A stretch of DNA of 64,000 nucleotides from Flavobacterium sinopsychrotolerans (GCF_900110375.1 NZ_FODN01000001.1:1-64000); one strand, 5' to 3'; shown: positions 32,515 through 42,981, numbered from the stretch's first letter. Notes: generated by a model not told the origin, from the sequence alone. A program made the numbers and translations.

Positions 32515-33840
32515 TTACAAAACATCAAACAATTGAAAGCTGAATTTTAAAATTATACTTTCACGTTCGACTTCTAAAGTAATCCATTTCTCCTCCTCTG
32601 ATTTAAAAAGAGTATTAATTTCTTGCAAAGAGTGTTTATAAGCAGGGCTCTTATTTATCAAAATGATTATATCTCCTTTTTGCAATCCTGCCTTGGCTGC
32701 CGGTGAATTTTTCCGAACATTGGATATTTCATAAATTGGTTTTAATAGGAATTTATATTTAAAATCTTTTTTCTTATCATCTTCGGAATCAAATATGTTT
32801 TTGGACAATGGCACTGTTTCAAGACGTACTGTTTCTTGAACCCATTGCAATCCTTTATGCTGTATTTCGACACCGCTTTTATTATAGCCAAAAGGAGAAT
32901 TGTATTCATTATTTTTTTTTAAATACATTTTTCGATTTTGATAATCAAAAATAACATCAAATCTTCTCATAATCTCACCTCCAACTGATCCCATACGATC
33001 CGCAACCATCGTGACATTTTTAATGGAACTTGAGTCTGGAAAGGCCACTACAGGATTATTAAATTCAAATTCCGACATCTCAAACTTTTGAATTCGAGCC
33101 CTTTTACCTTCTACATCACCGCTAAAACCTCTGCCTAAAAAATCATTGAAATTTTTCGATGGAACTTTAATCCGTTCTGAGCGATTTTGAAAAAGCCATA
33201 CCGCATCACTATTTCCTATATCAATCAACAACTTTGCAGGAATTTCGTTGTTATCCATAACTACCTTACTTTTTAAATAAGGCTTGGATTTTTCTATAGT
33301 AATTGGAATAGCACTATATTTTTTTTCTGTTTTTTTTCTGTTCTTATCATTGTCTTTATAAACGACAATTCTTTTTTTCTTGTAATTAATTTCTACTAAA
33401 TTATTTCTAAAAAACTGAAAACCAATAATTCCGTTCACTGGGATACCTATATGAGAAGATAAATTAAAATCTGGGTCTAGAACAATATAAAACATATGAT
33501 TCCTATATTTCATGCTACCAAACTCCAAGACATTGTTAGTAGATTTTAATCCTTCTACAGCAACCTGACTCCCCAAACCTCTTAAGAATATCTTTTCAGT
33601 ATTAAAATAATGAACTTCTTTTTTCTCCTCTAAACTAAATAATATGGTTTCTTCTACACCGGTATCTAATAAAAAATTCAACTCTACCCCATTCACTTTA
33701 ATGGGAACAAATACCAAATTATTTATCAATTTAAAAGGTACGCTGATTTTATTAATATCTTTTTCAAACCGAAATCCTTCTTGTGCCGAAATGGAAACCA
33801 TTGAGAAGACCATGAAAAACAAAATTGTTATTCTTTTCAT
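32515..33840 (-). CDS. exported aspartyl protease-like protein with PDZ domain
   Basis: A 441-residue protein with a signal peptide (1-20, SISAQ). A retropepsin-like DTG motif FLLDTGVEETIL is at about residues 57-68. A second DIG, in LLIDIGNSDAVW at about 205, would form the two-lobed site. At about 355-425 a PDZ domain begins SPAAKAGLQKGDIIILINKS. Such proteins are a common flavobacterial family of putative periplasmic aspartyl proteases. Substrate is unknown. It is monocistronic, divergent from the aminotransferase gene and convergent with the DUF1573 gene. Confidence 0.85.
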   Translation of the reverse strand: MKRITILFFMVFSMVSISAQEGFRFEKDINKISVPFKLINNLVFVPIKVNGVELNFLLDTGVEETILFSLEEKKEVHYFNTEKIFLRGLGSQVAVEGLKSTNNVLEFGSMKYRNHMFYIVLDPDFNLSSHIGIPVNGIIGFQFFRNNLVEINYKKKRIVVYKDNDKNRKKTEKKYSAIPITIEKSKPYLKSKVVMDNNEIPAKLLIDIGNSDAVWLFQNRSERIKVPSKNFNDFLGRGFSGDVEGKRARIQKFEMSEFEFNNPVVAFPDSSSIKNVTMVADRMGSVGGEIMRRFDVIFDYQNRKMYLKKNNEYNSPFGYNKSGVEIQHKGLQWVQETVRLETVPLSKNIFDSEDDKKKDFKYKFLLKPIYEISNVRKNSPAAKAGLQKGDIIILINKSPAYKHSLQEINTLFKSEEEKWITLEVERESIILKFSFQLFDVL

Positions 33841-33966
33841 TTATATTAGTTTTTATAAAAATACTAAAATTAACAAATAAAACCATCATTTAGATAATAT
33901 ATGCAGGTATTGATTATGATATATTCGAAAAAAAATTCGCAAATTTGCAATTCAATAATAAAGACT

Positions 33967-35172
33967 ATGCCAAAAATATCTAACAAAGGCAAACAAATGC
34001 CCGAATCACCAATACGAAAATTGGTTCCCTACTCAGAAATTGCTAAGAAAAAAGGGAATAAAGTATACCATTTAAACATTGGTCAACCGGATATAAAAAC
34101 GCCCGAAGTTGCCATGAATGCTGTTAAAAATATTGATTTAACTATATTAGAATACAGTCATTCCGCAGGAAACGAAAGCTACAGAAAAAAATTATCGGCG
34201 TATTATATCAATCAAGATATTTCAGTAAATATCGAGGACATTATTATTACTACTGGCGGTTCAGAAGCGCTTATGTTTGCCATGGGAAGCACTATGGATC
34301 AAGGCGATGAAATTATTATTCCGGAACCATTTTATGCGAATTACAATGGATTTTCTACCGCTTCAGGTGTTACCGTAGTTCCTGTAATTTCAACCATTGA
34401 AACTGGTTTTGCTCTTCCTGCAGTAGAAGATTTTGAAAAACTGATAACTCCAAAAACAAAAGCCATACTTATTTGCAATCCAGGAAATCCAACGGGTTAT
34501 TTATATTCGAAAGAAGAAATCATGAAACTGGCAGCATTGGTCAAAAAACATGATTTGTTCTTAATTTCTGATGAAGTATATCGTGAATTCACTTATGATG
34601 GAGATGTACATTACTCTGTGATGAATGTTCCTGGACTTGAAGAACACGCCATTATGATTGATTCTGTTTCAAAAAGATACAGCATGTGTGGCGCAAGAAT
34701 AGGATGTATTGTTTCTAAAAATAAGGAAGTGATGGCGACTGCGATGAAATTTGCGCAAGCAAGATTAAGCCCGCCAACCATTGAACAAATAGCAAGTGAA
34801 GCCGCTCTGGACACTCCACAAAGTTATTTTGACGAAGTAATTTCAGAATACAGAGAACGCAGAGATACTTTGATTGAAGAGTTAAATAAAATAGATGGCG
34901 TTATTGTAAGCAAACCAAAAGGTGCTTTTTATTGTATCGCACAACTTCCGGTGGAAAATGCTGATGCATTTGCACAATGGCTTTTAGAAAGTTATGACTT
35001 GAATGGTGAAACTGTAATGGTAGCACCAGCAGCCGGTTTTTACTCTACACCTGGGATGGGATTAAATCAGGTTCGGATCGCTTATGTATTAAAGAAACAG
35101 GACTTAATTAGCGCGGTACGCATACTAAAAGCAGCAATTCCTGTTTATAATGCAGCCCAAACAAAGGCGTAA
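33967..35172 (+). CDS. class I/II PLP-dependent aminotransferase
   Basis: I take MPKISNKGKQMPESPIRKLV at 33967, giving 401 residues. The longer frame from 33901 adds 22 residues unlike the family. The PLP lysine is Lys236 in DSVSKRYSMCGARIG. The NPGNPTGYLYS, DEVYREF and final RIAY motif (RIAYVLK, substrate arginine) are all present. This is a fold type I aspartate/aromatic-type aminotransferase; the exact amino acid pair is not predictable. It has an intrinsic terminator at 35222-35258. Confidence 0.9.
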   Translation: MPKISNKGKQMPESPIRKLVPYSEIAKKKGNKVYHLNIGQPDIKTPEVAMNAVKNIDLTILEYSHSAGNESYRKKLSAYYINQDISVNIEDIIITTGGSEALMFAMGSTMDQGDEIIIPEPFYANYNGFSTASGVTVVPVISTIETGFALPAVEDFEKLITPKTKAILICNPGNPTGYLYSKEEIMKLAALVKKHDLFLISDEVYREFTYDGDVHYSVMNVPGLEEHAIMIDSVSKRYSMCGARIGCIVSKNKEVMATAMKFAQARLSPPTIEQIASEAALDTPQSYFDEVISEYRERRDTLIEELNKIDGVIVSKPKGAFYCIAQLPVENADAFAQWLLESYDLNGETVMVAPAAGFYSTPGMGLNQVRIAYVLKKQDLISAVRILKAAIPVYNAAQTKA

Positions 35173-35221
35173 TTAAAGTATACTTTAGATTTACTCATTG
35201 AGCAATACGGAAGGATTTTAT

Positions 35222-35258
35222 AAAAGGCAATAACGAACTCGTTATTGCCTTTATTTTT
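35222..35258 (+). terminator. intrinsic terminator
   Basis: AAAGGCAATAACGA (35224-35237) and GTTATTGCCTTTATTTTTT (35240-35258) follow the aminotransferase gene. Confidence 0.85.
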
Positions 35259-35395
35259 TAGGTCAAAAAAGAAATATAAATAGCCCGTAGAACCAATAAA
35301 GTAGTCTTAAATAGTAGGAGCGATAGAAATTCTTTAATTTTTATTATTTATCTTTACCGCTTAAATGTTTATACCAACAATAATAGTTGCTTTTA

Positions 35396-36067
35396 ATGAT
35401 AAAAAACGAAGAATTTCAAGACGAAATAGGAGACAATCATATTAGTTTATCCGCAAAAAACCCAGTAAGAGATGATGCTTTTGACATTTCTGAGGATGAG
35501 AAAATTGAAAAAATAAAAAAAGATGTTGAGAGCATTCTAATCACACTTGGAATGGACTTGACCGATGATAGTTTAAAAGGCACACCCAATCGTGTTGCTA
35601 AAATGTTTGTGAAGGAAATTTTTGGAGGTTTGAATCCTGCAAAAAAACCAAAAGCTTCCACATTTGACAACAATTACAAATACGGTGAAATGTTAGTTGA
35701 AAAAAACATCATCGTGTATTCTACCTGCGAACATCATTTATTGCCAATTATAGGAAGAGCACATGTTGCTTATATTTCTAGCGGAACAGTTATTGGCTTA
35801 TCTAAAATGAACCGTATCGTGGAATATTATGCCAAAAGACCTCAGGTTCAGGAGCGTTTAACGATGCAAATTGTTCAGGAATTACAAATAGCATTAGGTA
35901 CAGAAGATGTAGCTTGCGTGATTGATGCCAAACACCTTTGCGTGAATTCAAGAGGAATCAGTGATATTGAAAGTAGCACTGTGACATCAGAATTTGGTGG
36001 AAAATTTAAAGATAGTGTAACTCGCAGAGAGTTTTTGGATTATATTAAATTAGAAACAAAGTTCTAA
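35396..36067 (+). CDS. folE: GTP cyclohydrolase I
   Basis: The ATG at 35396 gives 223 residues. A TTG three codons upstream is also in frame and less likely. The first zinc cysteine and histidine are in STCEHHLLPIIGRAHVAYIS (Cys111, His114), with a third ligand in HLCVNSRG near 182. The GTP-binding stretch SKMNRIVEYYAKRPQVQERL is intact. The enzyme converts GTP to 7,8-dihydroneopterin triphosphate, the first step to tetrahydrofolate and related pterins. The N-terminal 35 residues are a variable acidic extension. Confidence 0.95.
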   Translation: MIKNEEFQDEIGDNHISLSAKNPVRDDAFDISEDEKIEKIKKDVESILITLGMDLTDDSLKGTPNRVAKMFVKEIFGGLNPAKKPKASTFDNNYKYGEMLVEKNIIVYSTCEHHLLPIIGRAHVAYISSGTVIGLSKMNRIVEYYAKRPQVQERLTMQIVQELQIALGTEDVACVIDAKHLCVNSRGISDIESSTVTSEFGGKFKDSVTRREFLDYIKLETKF

Positions 36068-36096
36068 ATCACCCGATTCGTTTAGTACCCATAAAT

Positions 36097-36176
36097 TCCT
36101 AGCCCTGATGGAAGCGGCATCCTTTTTATGGCTTCTTTAGCCATGAAAAGATACAGCGAACAGCAGGAAATGGCTC
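36097..36176 (+). repeat. flavobacterial 'AGCCCTGAT' structured repeat
   Basis: AGCCCTGATGGAAGCGGCAT then CCTTTTTATGGCT, an inner hairpin (ATGGCT..AGCCAT, 36128-36144), ATACAGCGAACAGCAGGAAA and TGGCTC. The ends AGCC (36101-36104) and GGCT pair. To my knowledge this is a very common 3'-end element in flavobacteria. It lies between folE and cysS. Confidence 0.75.
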
Positions 36177-36191
36177 AAAAAAAATAAAAAA

Positions 36192-37670
36192 ATGCCTTTA
36201 TACAATACCCAAGCGCTAAAAATATACAATTCTCTTTCGGGAGAAAAAGAAACATTTACACCCATTCACGAAGGAAATGTTGGGATGTATGTTTGTGGAC
36301 CAACGGTTTACAGTAATGTGCATCTTGGAAACGTGCGTACTTTTATGTCTTTTGACGTGATTTTTAGGTATTTTTTACATTTGGATTATAAAGTACGCTA
36401 TGTTAGGAACATTACGGATGTGGGTCATATTGTGGATGATGTGGATGAAGGCGAAGATAAAATTGCAAAAAAAGCACGTCTGGAGCAACTCGAACCGATG
36501 GAAGTTGTACAGCGTTATACCGTAGATTTTCATGATATTTTGAATGAATTTAACTTTTTGCCACCAAGTATTGAACCAACCGCAACGGGTCATATTATTG
36601 AGCAAATTGAAATTATAAAAACAATCATCGAAAAAGGAATTGGTTATGAAGCCAATGGATCTGTTTATTTTGATGTGGTGAAATTTAATGAAACCAATCA
36701 TTACGGACGATTAAGCGGCCGTAATATTGAGGATATGCTTACCAATACCCGTGATCTTGACGGACAAAGTGACAAGAGAAATCCACAAGATTTTGCACTT
36801 TGGAAAAAAGCGGAAGCACAACATATCATGCGTTGGCCCTCGCCTTGGAGCGATGGATTTCCGGGATGGCACTTAGAATGTACAGCAATGAGTACTAAAT
36901 ATTTAGGTAATCATTTTGATATTCACGGTGGTGGAATGGATTTGAAATTCCCGCATCATGAGTGCGAAATTGCACAAAACGAAGCTTGTACCGGTCAAAC
37001 CCCAGTTAATTATTGGTTACATGCCAATATGCTGACTTTGAACGGTAAAAAAATGGCGAAATCTACCGGAAATAATATTTTGCCAAGAGAAATATTGACT
37101 GGAGAAAACACCATTTTGAGTAAAGCTTTCTCAGCATCGGTAGCCCGATTTTTTATGCTGCAGGCGCATTACAGAAGTATTCTAGATTTTTCTGACGATG
37201 CCATTGTTGCTGCCGAAAAAGGATACAAACGATTAATGGAAGCGATGAACTCCTTAAAAGAAATCACTGCTGACACAAAAAGCACTATTGATATTTCTGG
37301 ATGGAAACAATCCTGCTATGATGCGATGAATGACGATTTTAACACGCCAATTTTAATTGCGCAGTTGTTTGAAGGTGTACGTTTTGTTAATTTATTAAAG
37401 GATGGTAAAGAGACTTTGAATACCGAAGACTTAAACAATTTTGCAAAAGCGATGCATGCATTTGTTTTTGACGTTTTAGGATTGGAAGATGAAAAAGTGT
37501 CAGACAACAATAATGATAAATTAGAAGGAACGGTGAATATGCTTATCGAAATGAGAAAACAGTCCAGAGACAACAAGAATTTTGCCTTGTCTGATCAAAT
37601 TAGAGATCAATTGATTGCTTTAGGAATTCAGTTGAAAGATGGCAAAGAAGGAACAACATTTAGCATTTAG
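36192..37670 (+). CDS. cysS: cysteinyl-tRNA synthetase
   Basis: The 492-residue class Ia synthetase has Cys35 in [16 protein letters not shown], a zinc ligand and the HIGH-like HLGN, and the KMSKS-like [20 protein letters not shown] and [17 protein letters not shown] text ([20 protein letters not shown]) is present. It charges tRNA-Cys. The N-terminal [20 protein letters not shown] is the usual family start. It is followed 58 bases on by yidD. Confidence 0.96.
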   Translation: MPLYNTQALKIYNSLSGEKETFTPIHEGNVGMYVCGPTVYSNVHLGNVRTFMSFDVIFRYFLHLDYKVRYVRNITDVGHIVDDVDEGEDKIAKKARLEQLEPMEVVQRYTVDFHDILNEFNFLPPSIEPTATGHIIEQIEIIKTIIEKGIGYEANGSVYFDVVKFNETNHYGRLSGRNIEDMLTNTRDLDGQSDKRNPQDFALWKKAEAQHIMRWPSPWSDGFPGWHLECTAMSTKYLGNHFDIHGGGMDLKFPHHECEIAQNEACTGQTPVNYWLHANMLTLNGKKMAKSTGNNILPREILTGENTILSKAFSASVARFFMLQAHYRSILDFSDDAIVAAEKGYKRLMEAMNSLKEITADTKSTIDISGWKQSCYDAMNDDFNTPILIAQLFEGVRFVNLLKDGKETLNTEDLNNFAKAMHAFVFDVLGLEDEKVSDNNNDKLEGTVNMLIEMRKQSRDNKNFALSDQIRDQLIALGIQLKDGKEGTTFSI

Positions 37671-37728
37671 TGTTCAGTAATCCGTTTTTAATGATTCGCG
37701 CAAAATTTCAAATTGAAACTAATAAAAT

Positions 37729-37977
37729 ATGATTTCAAAAATCCTCATATTTCCTTTTGTACTATTAGTTCGATTTTATCAAGTTGCTATATCACCATTT
37801 ACACCTTCCGCTTGCCGATTTGAACCGACTTGCTCTTCCTATATGATTGAAGCCTTACGTATTCACGGTTTGTTTTATGGAGGATTTTTGGGAGTAAAAC
37901 GTATTTTGAGTTGTCATCCTTGGGGAAAAACGGGCTATGATCCTGTTCCAGAAAAAACATGCAATCATAAACATTAA
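37729..37977 (+). CDS. yidD: membrane protein insertion efficiency factor YidD
   Basis: The 82-residue protein has the full YidD pattern: [48 protein letters not shown] and GYDPVP. YidD is a small amphipathic inner-membrane associated protein thought to assist YidC-dependent insertion. Lengths match the family (70-90). It lies between cysS and lgt on the same strand, and its promoter is not obvious. Confidence 0.95.
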   Translation: MISKILIFPFVLLVRFYQVAISPFTPSACRFEPTCSSYMIEALRIHGLFYGGFLGVKRILSCHPWGKTGYDPVPEKTCNHKH

Positions 37978-38043
37978 CCTTTTATGAGTATAAATGTACT
38001 TTAAAACTCTATTTTTACGACTAATAAACAAATTTAACACTAA

Positions 38044-38970
38044 ATGACACACGCTTTAAACATCGTTTGGAATCCATCAGAAGGAATCGATTTAGGCTTT
38101 TTTATCATTAGATATTACAGCTTAATGTTTGTAATTGCTTTTGGATTAGGCTGGTACATCATGAAAAACATCTTCGAACGAGAAGGTGAATCGATAGAAA
38201 AATTGGATTCTTTGTTTATCTGGACTGTGTTAGCCACCTTAATTGGTGCGCGTTTGGGACACGTTTTCTTTTATGATTGGGAATATTACCGCAATCATTT
38301 ATTGGAAATTATTTTACCGTTTAGATTCAGCCCAAGTTTTGAATTCACCGGATATCAAGGTTTAGCGAGTCATGGCGCTGCGATTTCTATAATAATTGCC
38401 ATGTATTTTTACAGTAAAAACGTGTTGAAAAGACCACAATTGTGGATATTAGACCGCGTGGTAATTCCTGTAGCAAGCGGCGCTATTTTCGTGAGATTAG
38501 GCAACTTTTTCAACTCGGAAATTATTGGTCATGAAACAACTTCTCCTTTTGGAATAAAATTCATTAAAGATCATTTTAGTCCGATGGACGCAGTAAATGC
38601 TACTCAAATTCCAAATCCTAAAGATGCGTATACAGCCATTGCAACAGATCCTAAATTTGCGACTTTGTTAGAACAAGTTCCCGTGAGACATCCTACCCAA
38701 TTATACGAAGCATTTTGTTATATTTTTGTTTTTGCCATCTTATTTTTCATGTATTGGAAAACAGAAAAAAGAAAATATACCGGATTTATTTTTGGAATGT
38801 TCCTAGTTCTTTTATTTACAGTACGTTTTATTGTAGAATCCGTTAAGGAAAGTCAAGGTGGTTTCGAAAGCGCTTTAGGTTTGTTTTCAACAGGTCAATG
38901 GCTAAGTATTCCGTTCATACTTATAGGACTGTATTTCATCTTTACGGCTCAAAAAGAACTTACGAATTAA
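38044..38970 (+). CDS. lgt: prolipoprotein diacylglyceryl transferase
   Basis: The 308-residue inner-membrane enzyme has about seven spans. GARLGHVFFYDWEYYRNH carries the conserved R and H. RLGNFFNSEIIG is the phosphatidylglycerol-binding loop, and HPTQLYEAFCYI is the signature. It transfers diacylglycerol to the cysteine of the lipobox in prolipoproteins, which suits the lipoproteins in this window (for example 16246 and 48190). A 60-residue insert before HPTQLYE (ATQIPNPKDAYTAIATDPKF) is common in Bacteroidota. A strong terminator follows at 38986-39028. Confidence 0.94.
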   Translation: MTHALNIVWNPSEGIDLGFFIIRYYSLMFVIAFGLGWYIMKNIFEREGESIEKLDSLFIWTVLATLIGARLGHVFFYDWEYYRNHLLEIILPFRFSPSFEFTGYQGLASHGAAISIIIAMYFYSKNVLKRPQLWILDRVVIPVASGAIFVRLGNFFNSEIIGHETTSPFGIKFIKDHFSPMDAVNATQIPNPKDAYTAIATDPKFATLLEQVPVRHPTQLYEAFCYIFVFAILFFMYWKTEKRKYTGFIFGMFLVLLFTVRFIVESVKESQGGFESALGLFSTGQWLSIPFILIGLYFIFTAQKELTN

Positions 38971-38985
38971 ATAATTATTCGTTTC

Positions 38986-39028
38986 AAAAAAAAGCGTTAG
39001 CTACATCAAAGTAGCTAACGCTTTTTTT
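38986..39028. terminator. bidirectional terminator between lgt and PagL-like gene
   Basis: AAAAAAAAGCGTTAGCTAC (38986-39004) and GTAGCTAACGCTTTTTTT (39011-39028). The right arm overlaps the last two bases of the PagL-like gene. Confidence 0.9.
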
Positions 39029-39641
39029 ATAGGGTAAATAAAAATCCAAAGTCAATATTTTTGGTATTGTAACCGGAATTAGTATTTTGCAATCCTGCAT
39101 TTGAAACATGACGAATATTTGGTCTTACATCAAAAATTACTTTATTATATTTGAAAGTAAACCCTAAAGCTAAAACATCTGCGAAGGCAAAACCTTTGGA
39201 CAAGCGCTCCGTTTCCGTATCTGTAATCATTGGTCCGACACTTCCTAAAACGTAAATGGATGCCGATTTAAATATTGGTTTCCTTACCATAAAGCCAATA
39301 TTAAGAACGTATTCTTTCACACTCTTCAGCTTTGTATATTGTTCTCGTTTTGCAATATAATCCAGTTCACCAGGTTTAACAAAATACAAATTTAAGAGTT
39401 GGTGTGTAGCTAAATTAAGCTCTGGCTGCAGTACAAATTCGTATTTAAAGCTCTTTGTATCTTTTATTTTGTAATATAATTGCAACTTGAAATACTGGTT
39501 TGTATATGTATAATTTCTATTTTTAAATTCATTACCTAATCCGTAAGCAAAACCAAAATCAACTCTATTGTCATCATCTTGCGCGTAAAATGGAATTGAG
39601 CTACAAATAACAATTGCAATAAGAAATGCTTTCTTATACAT
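39027..39641 (-). CDS. PagL-like outer-membrane acyloxyacyl hydrolase (lipid A 3-O-deacylase)
   Basis: The 204-residue protein has a signal peptide (1-20) and a beta-barrel pattern. The C-terminal IRHVSNAGLQNTNSG then YNTKN has the PagL active-site layout, with His178 and Ser180 corresponding to the His/Ser pair of PagL followed by an N-x-G turn. PagL removes the 3-O acyl chain of lipid A in the outer membrane. The acidic residue of the triad is not placed with certainty. It is monocistronic. Confidence 0.7.
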   Translation of the reverse strand: MYKKAFLIAIVICSSIPFYAQDDDNRVDFGFAYGLGNEFKNRNYTYTNQYFKLQLYYKIKDTKSFKYEFVLQPELNLATHQLLNLYFVKPGELDYIAKREQYTKLKSVKEYVLNIGFMVRKPIFKSASIYVLGSVGPMITDTETERLSKGFAFADVLALGFTFKYNKVIFDVRPNIRHVSNAGLQNTNSGYNTKNIDFGFLFTL

Positions 39642-39723
39642 AAAATTTAAATTTAAAACTCATCAACTCTTTATAACAAACAGTTAAATTACGAATTAAA
39701 AATTTCACTTTGGATTGCAGACA

Positions 39724-39760
39724 AAAAAAAGAGATTCAACTTTCATTGAATCTCTTTTTA
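39724..39760. terminator. bidirectional terminator at the 3' end of secDF
   Basis: AAAAAAGAGATTCAA (about 39725-39739) and TTGAATCTCTTTTT (39746-39759) follow the secDF stop on the minus strand; the PagL-like gene upstream of it is divergent from this site. Confidence 0.85.
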
Positions 39761-39782
39761 AAATTTATATAAAAAGCTTTTT

Positions 39783-42755
39783 TTAGCTTTCTTGGTGTGC
39801 TTTTTCTACCTTGTTTTTATCTTCTTTAGAGATTGTATCCACAAGTACTGGAGTTGCAATAAACAATGAAGAATAAGTACCTACGATGATACCTACCAAC
39901 ATAGCGAATATAAATCCTCTGATTGATTCTCCACCAAAAACAAACATGATTAATAAAACCACAATCATCGTTAATGACGTATTGATAGTTCTTGACATGG
40001 TTGTATTAATAGATTGATTTACAATCTCAGCAAAAGTTCCTTTTGTTTTACCAGCTAAATATTCACGAACTCTGTCAAATACAATAACAGTATCGTTCAT
40101 AGAATACCCAATAACGGTTAGAATCGCAGCGATAAAATGCTGATCTATTTCCATTCCAAAAGGCATAAATTTATAACACAATGAGTAAATTCCTAATACA
40201 AAAATAACGTCGTGTGCAATAGCTGCAATAGCTCCTAAACTGTATTGCCATTTTCTATAACTGATCATCAAGTATAAAAATACGATAGCCATCGCTCCAA
40301 GAACAGCCCAATACGCATTAGTTTTAATATCTTCTGCTACAGTTGGACCAACTTTAGAGGCTTGTAAAACACCTAATTTTTTACCATCATAAGAATTTAC
40401 AAATTTATCATACGTCATATCTGCTGAAAAATGTTGTTTTAAAGTAGCAAACAACAATTTATTCACTTCTTCATCTGCTTTAATTCCTGGCTCTTGAACT
40501 TTGAATTTTGTTGTAATTTTTAATTGGTTATCGCTACCAAAAACTTTCACTTCAGCACTACCATCAAAAACTTTAGCTAATTCTGCTTTTACAGCTTCTG
40601 TTTCAATTGGTTTTTCAAAACGTACTTGGAATGTTCTTCCTCCTACAAAATCAACTCCTTCATCAAGTCCGTTTGTTGCTAAAGAGATAACACTTATAAC
40701 AACTACTATACTTGAGAATAAATATGTCCATTTTTTCATTCCTAAGAAATCAAAATGAAAGTTATTAAACATATTCTTAGAGAAATTTGTAACAAACGTC
40801 AAATTATTCTTTTTGCTTATGTTCCAATCAATGAAAATTCTTGCAATAAAGATTGAAGTAAATAATGACGTTACAATACCAATCAATAATGTAGTAGCAA
40901 AACCTTTAATTGGTCCTGAACCAAAAATAAACAATACCGCTCCAGTTAAAATATGCGTTACGTTAGCATCAGTAATTGATGACATTGCACCTCTCCAACT
41001 GTACGAAGTTTTAATAGCTTCTTCCAGTGTTTTACCAGCACGTAATTCTTCTTTTGCTCTTTCGTAAATAATGATATTTGCATCAACTGCTGTTCCCATT
41101 GTTAAAACGATACCGGCAATACCTGGCAATGTAAGAACTGCTCCGATACTTGCTAAAATTCCGAACAAGAACAGTAAATTAACCGCTAGTGCAACATTCG
41201 CATACCAACCTGCTTTACCATAATAGATCATCATCCAAAGGGAAACTAAAAGCAATCCTATTAAAGCGGAGTTAGTACCATTATCAATTGCTTCTTGACC
41301 TAAGGATGGCCCAACTACTTCTGATTGAACAATATCTGCAGCTGCAGGAAGTTTACCCGCTCTTAAAACATTCGCTAAATCTTTAGTTTCTGTAACATCA
41401 AAAGCTCCCGAAATTTCAGATCTACCACCAGAAATTGGTCCGCTAGAAACTCCTGGCGCAGAATAAACCACATCATCAAGAACTATTGCAATATTACTTT
41501 TTTGAGTATATGCTCTACCTGTTAATTCTTCCCAAGCTTTTGCACCTTGACCGTTCATTTGCATAGAAACAGCTGGTTTACCTGATTGATCAAATGTATC
41601 GCTTGCATCCGTAACCACTCCACCACTCATTGAAGGCACATTGTCTCTGTTTCCTTTTAAAGCGTATAGCTCTACAGCATCAATATCTTTTGCTTTAGCA
41701 TCTTTAATTATCATTGGTTTACCCCAAACAAACTTTGCATAACGTTGGTCACCTGCTAATAAAATTCTAATATCAGCTCTTTTCAAATATCCGTTTACAA
41801 CAGCAGTATCTTTTGGAGAGAAAAGTCCCAAAACTGGACCTCCGCCTTGACCAATAATTTTATCAAATAAAGGATTTTCTCCTTTTTTAGTAGCAGTTGA
41901 ATCTTTAGCATCCGTAAGTAAAGCACTCAAAGAATCTTTTACAACTGGTTTTACTTCAGTAATTTTGATTTCTGTTTTTTTCAATGACTCATTAGCAGCC
42001 ATTAAAAAATTACCAATTTCTTCAATTTTGTACGTTTCCCAAAACTGCAATTGAGCTGTGCTTGACAATAATTTTTTAGCACGATCCACATCTTTTGCAC
42101 CAGGAAGTTCAACAAGAATCTGACCTGAATTTCCTAATTTTTGAATATTAGGTTGCGTTACACCAAATTGATCGATACGTTTTCTTAATACTCCAAAAGC
42201 ACTTTCTACAGACTCATCTACTTTTCTGGAGATAACCTTTTTTACTTGCGCATCCGTCATTTGAAAATCAACCCCACCTTCACCTTGCAAACTTCTGTTA
42301 GCGAAAATATCAGGAGAAGCTAATTTTACAGTTCCTTTTGAATTTGCTTCAAAAGCATCAAAAAACTTATCTAAATACGATTTATTCCCTTGTAAATCTG
42401 CAGAAGCATCAGCCAAAGACTTATTGAAAACTGGGTTTTTAGAATTATTAGATAATCCTTTTAAAATATCTTTTACAGATATTTGAAGTATAACATTGAT
42501 ACCACCTTCTAAGTCAAGACCTTTGTTGATTTGCTTATCACTTACTTCATTAAAAGTAAAATTGGTAAAACCAAGATTAAATACTTTCTCTTTACCGATT
42601 GAATCTAAATATTTTACTTCTTTTTCAGGATTTCCACCAGCAAAAGATTTGGCATCGCTTTTTACTTTACTTGCGACAAAAGTGAAAGAAAGTTGGTAAA
42701 TACTTACCAATGCAAATAGAATTGCGAAAAATTTAATAAGTCCTTTATTCTGCAT
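39783..42755 (-). CDS. secDF: protein translocase SecDF (fused SecD-SecF)
   Basis: The 990-residue protein is a natural SecD/SecF fusion with about 12 membrane spans. SecD features: QINKGLDLEGGINVILQISV at about 77-96, a long periplasmic P1 domain, AADIVQSEVVGPSLGQEAID, and GIVLTMGTAVDANIIIYERA. The SecF half begins near 660: EGVDFVGGRTFQVRF, AIAAIAHDVIFVLGIYSL, and VIGYSMNDTVIVFDRVREYL. It uses the proton gradient to help late stages of Sec export. The fused form is normal in Bacteroidota. Confidence 0.95.
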   Translation of the reverse strand: MQNKGLIKFFAILFALVSIYQLSFTFVASKVKSDAKSFAGGNPEKEVKYLDSIGKEKVFNLGFTNFTFNEVSDKQINKGLDLEGGINVILQISVKDILKGLSNNSKNPVFNKSLADASADLQGNKSYLDKFFDAFEANSKGTVKLASPDIFANRSLQGEGGVDFQMTDAQVKKVISRKVDESVESAFGVLRKRIDQFGVTQPNIQKLGNSGQILVELPGAKDVDRAKKLLSSTAQLQFWETYKIEEIGNFLMAANESLKKTEIKITEVKPVVKDSLSALLTDAKDSTATKKGENPLFDKIIGQGGGPVLGLFSPKDTAVVNGYLKRADIRILLAGDQRYAKFVWGKPMIIKDAKAKDIDAVELYALKGNRDNVPSMSGGVVTDASDTFDQSGKPAVSMQMNGQGAKAWEELTGRAYTQKSNIAIVLDDVVYSAPGVSSGPISGGRSEISGAFDVTETKDLANVLRAGKLPAAADIVQSEVVGPSLGQEAIDNGTNSALIGLLLVSLWMMIYYGKAGWYANVALAVNLLFLFGILASIGAVLTLPGIAGIVLTMGTAVDANIIIYERAKEELRAGKTLEEAIKTSYSWRGAMSSITDANVTHILTGAVLFIFGSGPIKGFATTLLIGIVTSLFTSIFIARIFIDWNISKKNNLTFVTNFSKNMFNNFHFDFLGMKKWTYLFSSIVVVISVISLATNGLDEGVDFVGGRTFQVRFEKPIETEAVKAELAKVFDGSAEVKVFGSDNQLKITTKFKVQEPGIKADEEVNKLLFATLKQHFSADMTYDKFVNSYDGKKLGVLQASKVGPTVAEDIKTNAYWAVLGAMAIVFLYLMISYRKWQYSLGAIAAIAHDVIFVLGIYSLCYKFMPFGMEIDQHFIAAILTVIGYSMNDTVIVFDRVREYLAGKTKGTFAEIVNQSINTTMSRTINTSLTMIVVLLIMFVFGGESIRGFIFAMLVGIIVGTYSSLFIATPVLVDTISKEDKNKVEKAHQES

Positions 42756-42938
42756 TATTACTAAAAATTAATTATTTTTTATTTATTTATTTTTGCTTTA
42801 AACCTTATATAATAACACTTTACATTCATTTTTAACATTAAAAAAGAATATTTCGAGCTACCTCATTTTTTTTAAACCGAGCAAATATATAATTAACGTT
42901 AAGATTAACCAATTTATTTATAGATTAATCTCAAGAAA

Positions 42939-42966
42939 AAGACTGCAATGATGCAGTCTTCTCTTT
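42939..42966 (-). terminator. terminator of mdh
   Basis: AAGACTGCA (42939-42947) and TGCAGTCTT (42952-42960) enclose 4 bases. On the minus strand the stem is followed by TTTTC. Confidence 0.8.
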
Positions 42967-42981
42967 TTTATATGTAAATTT

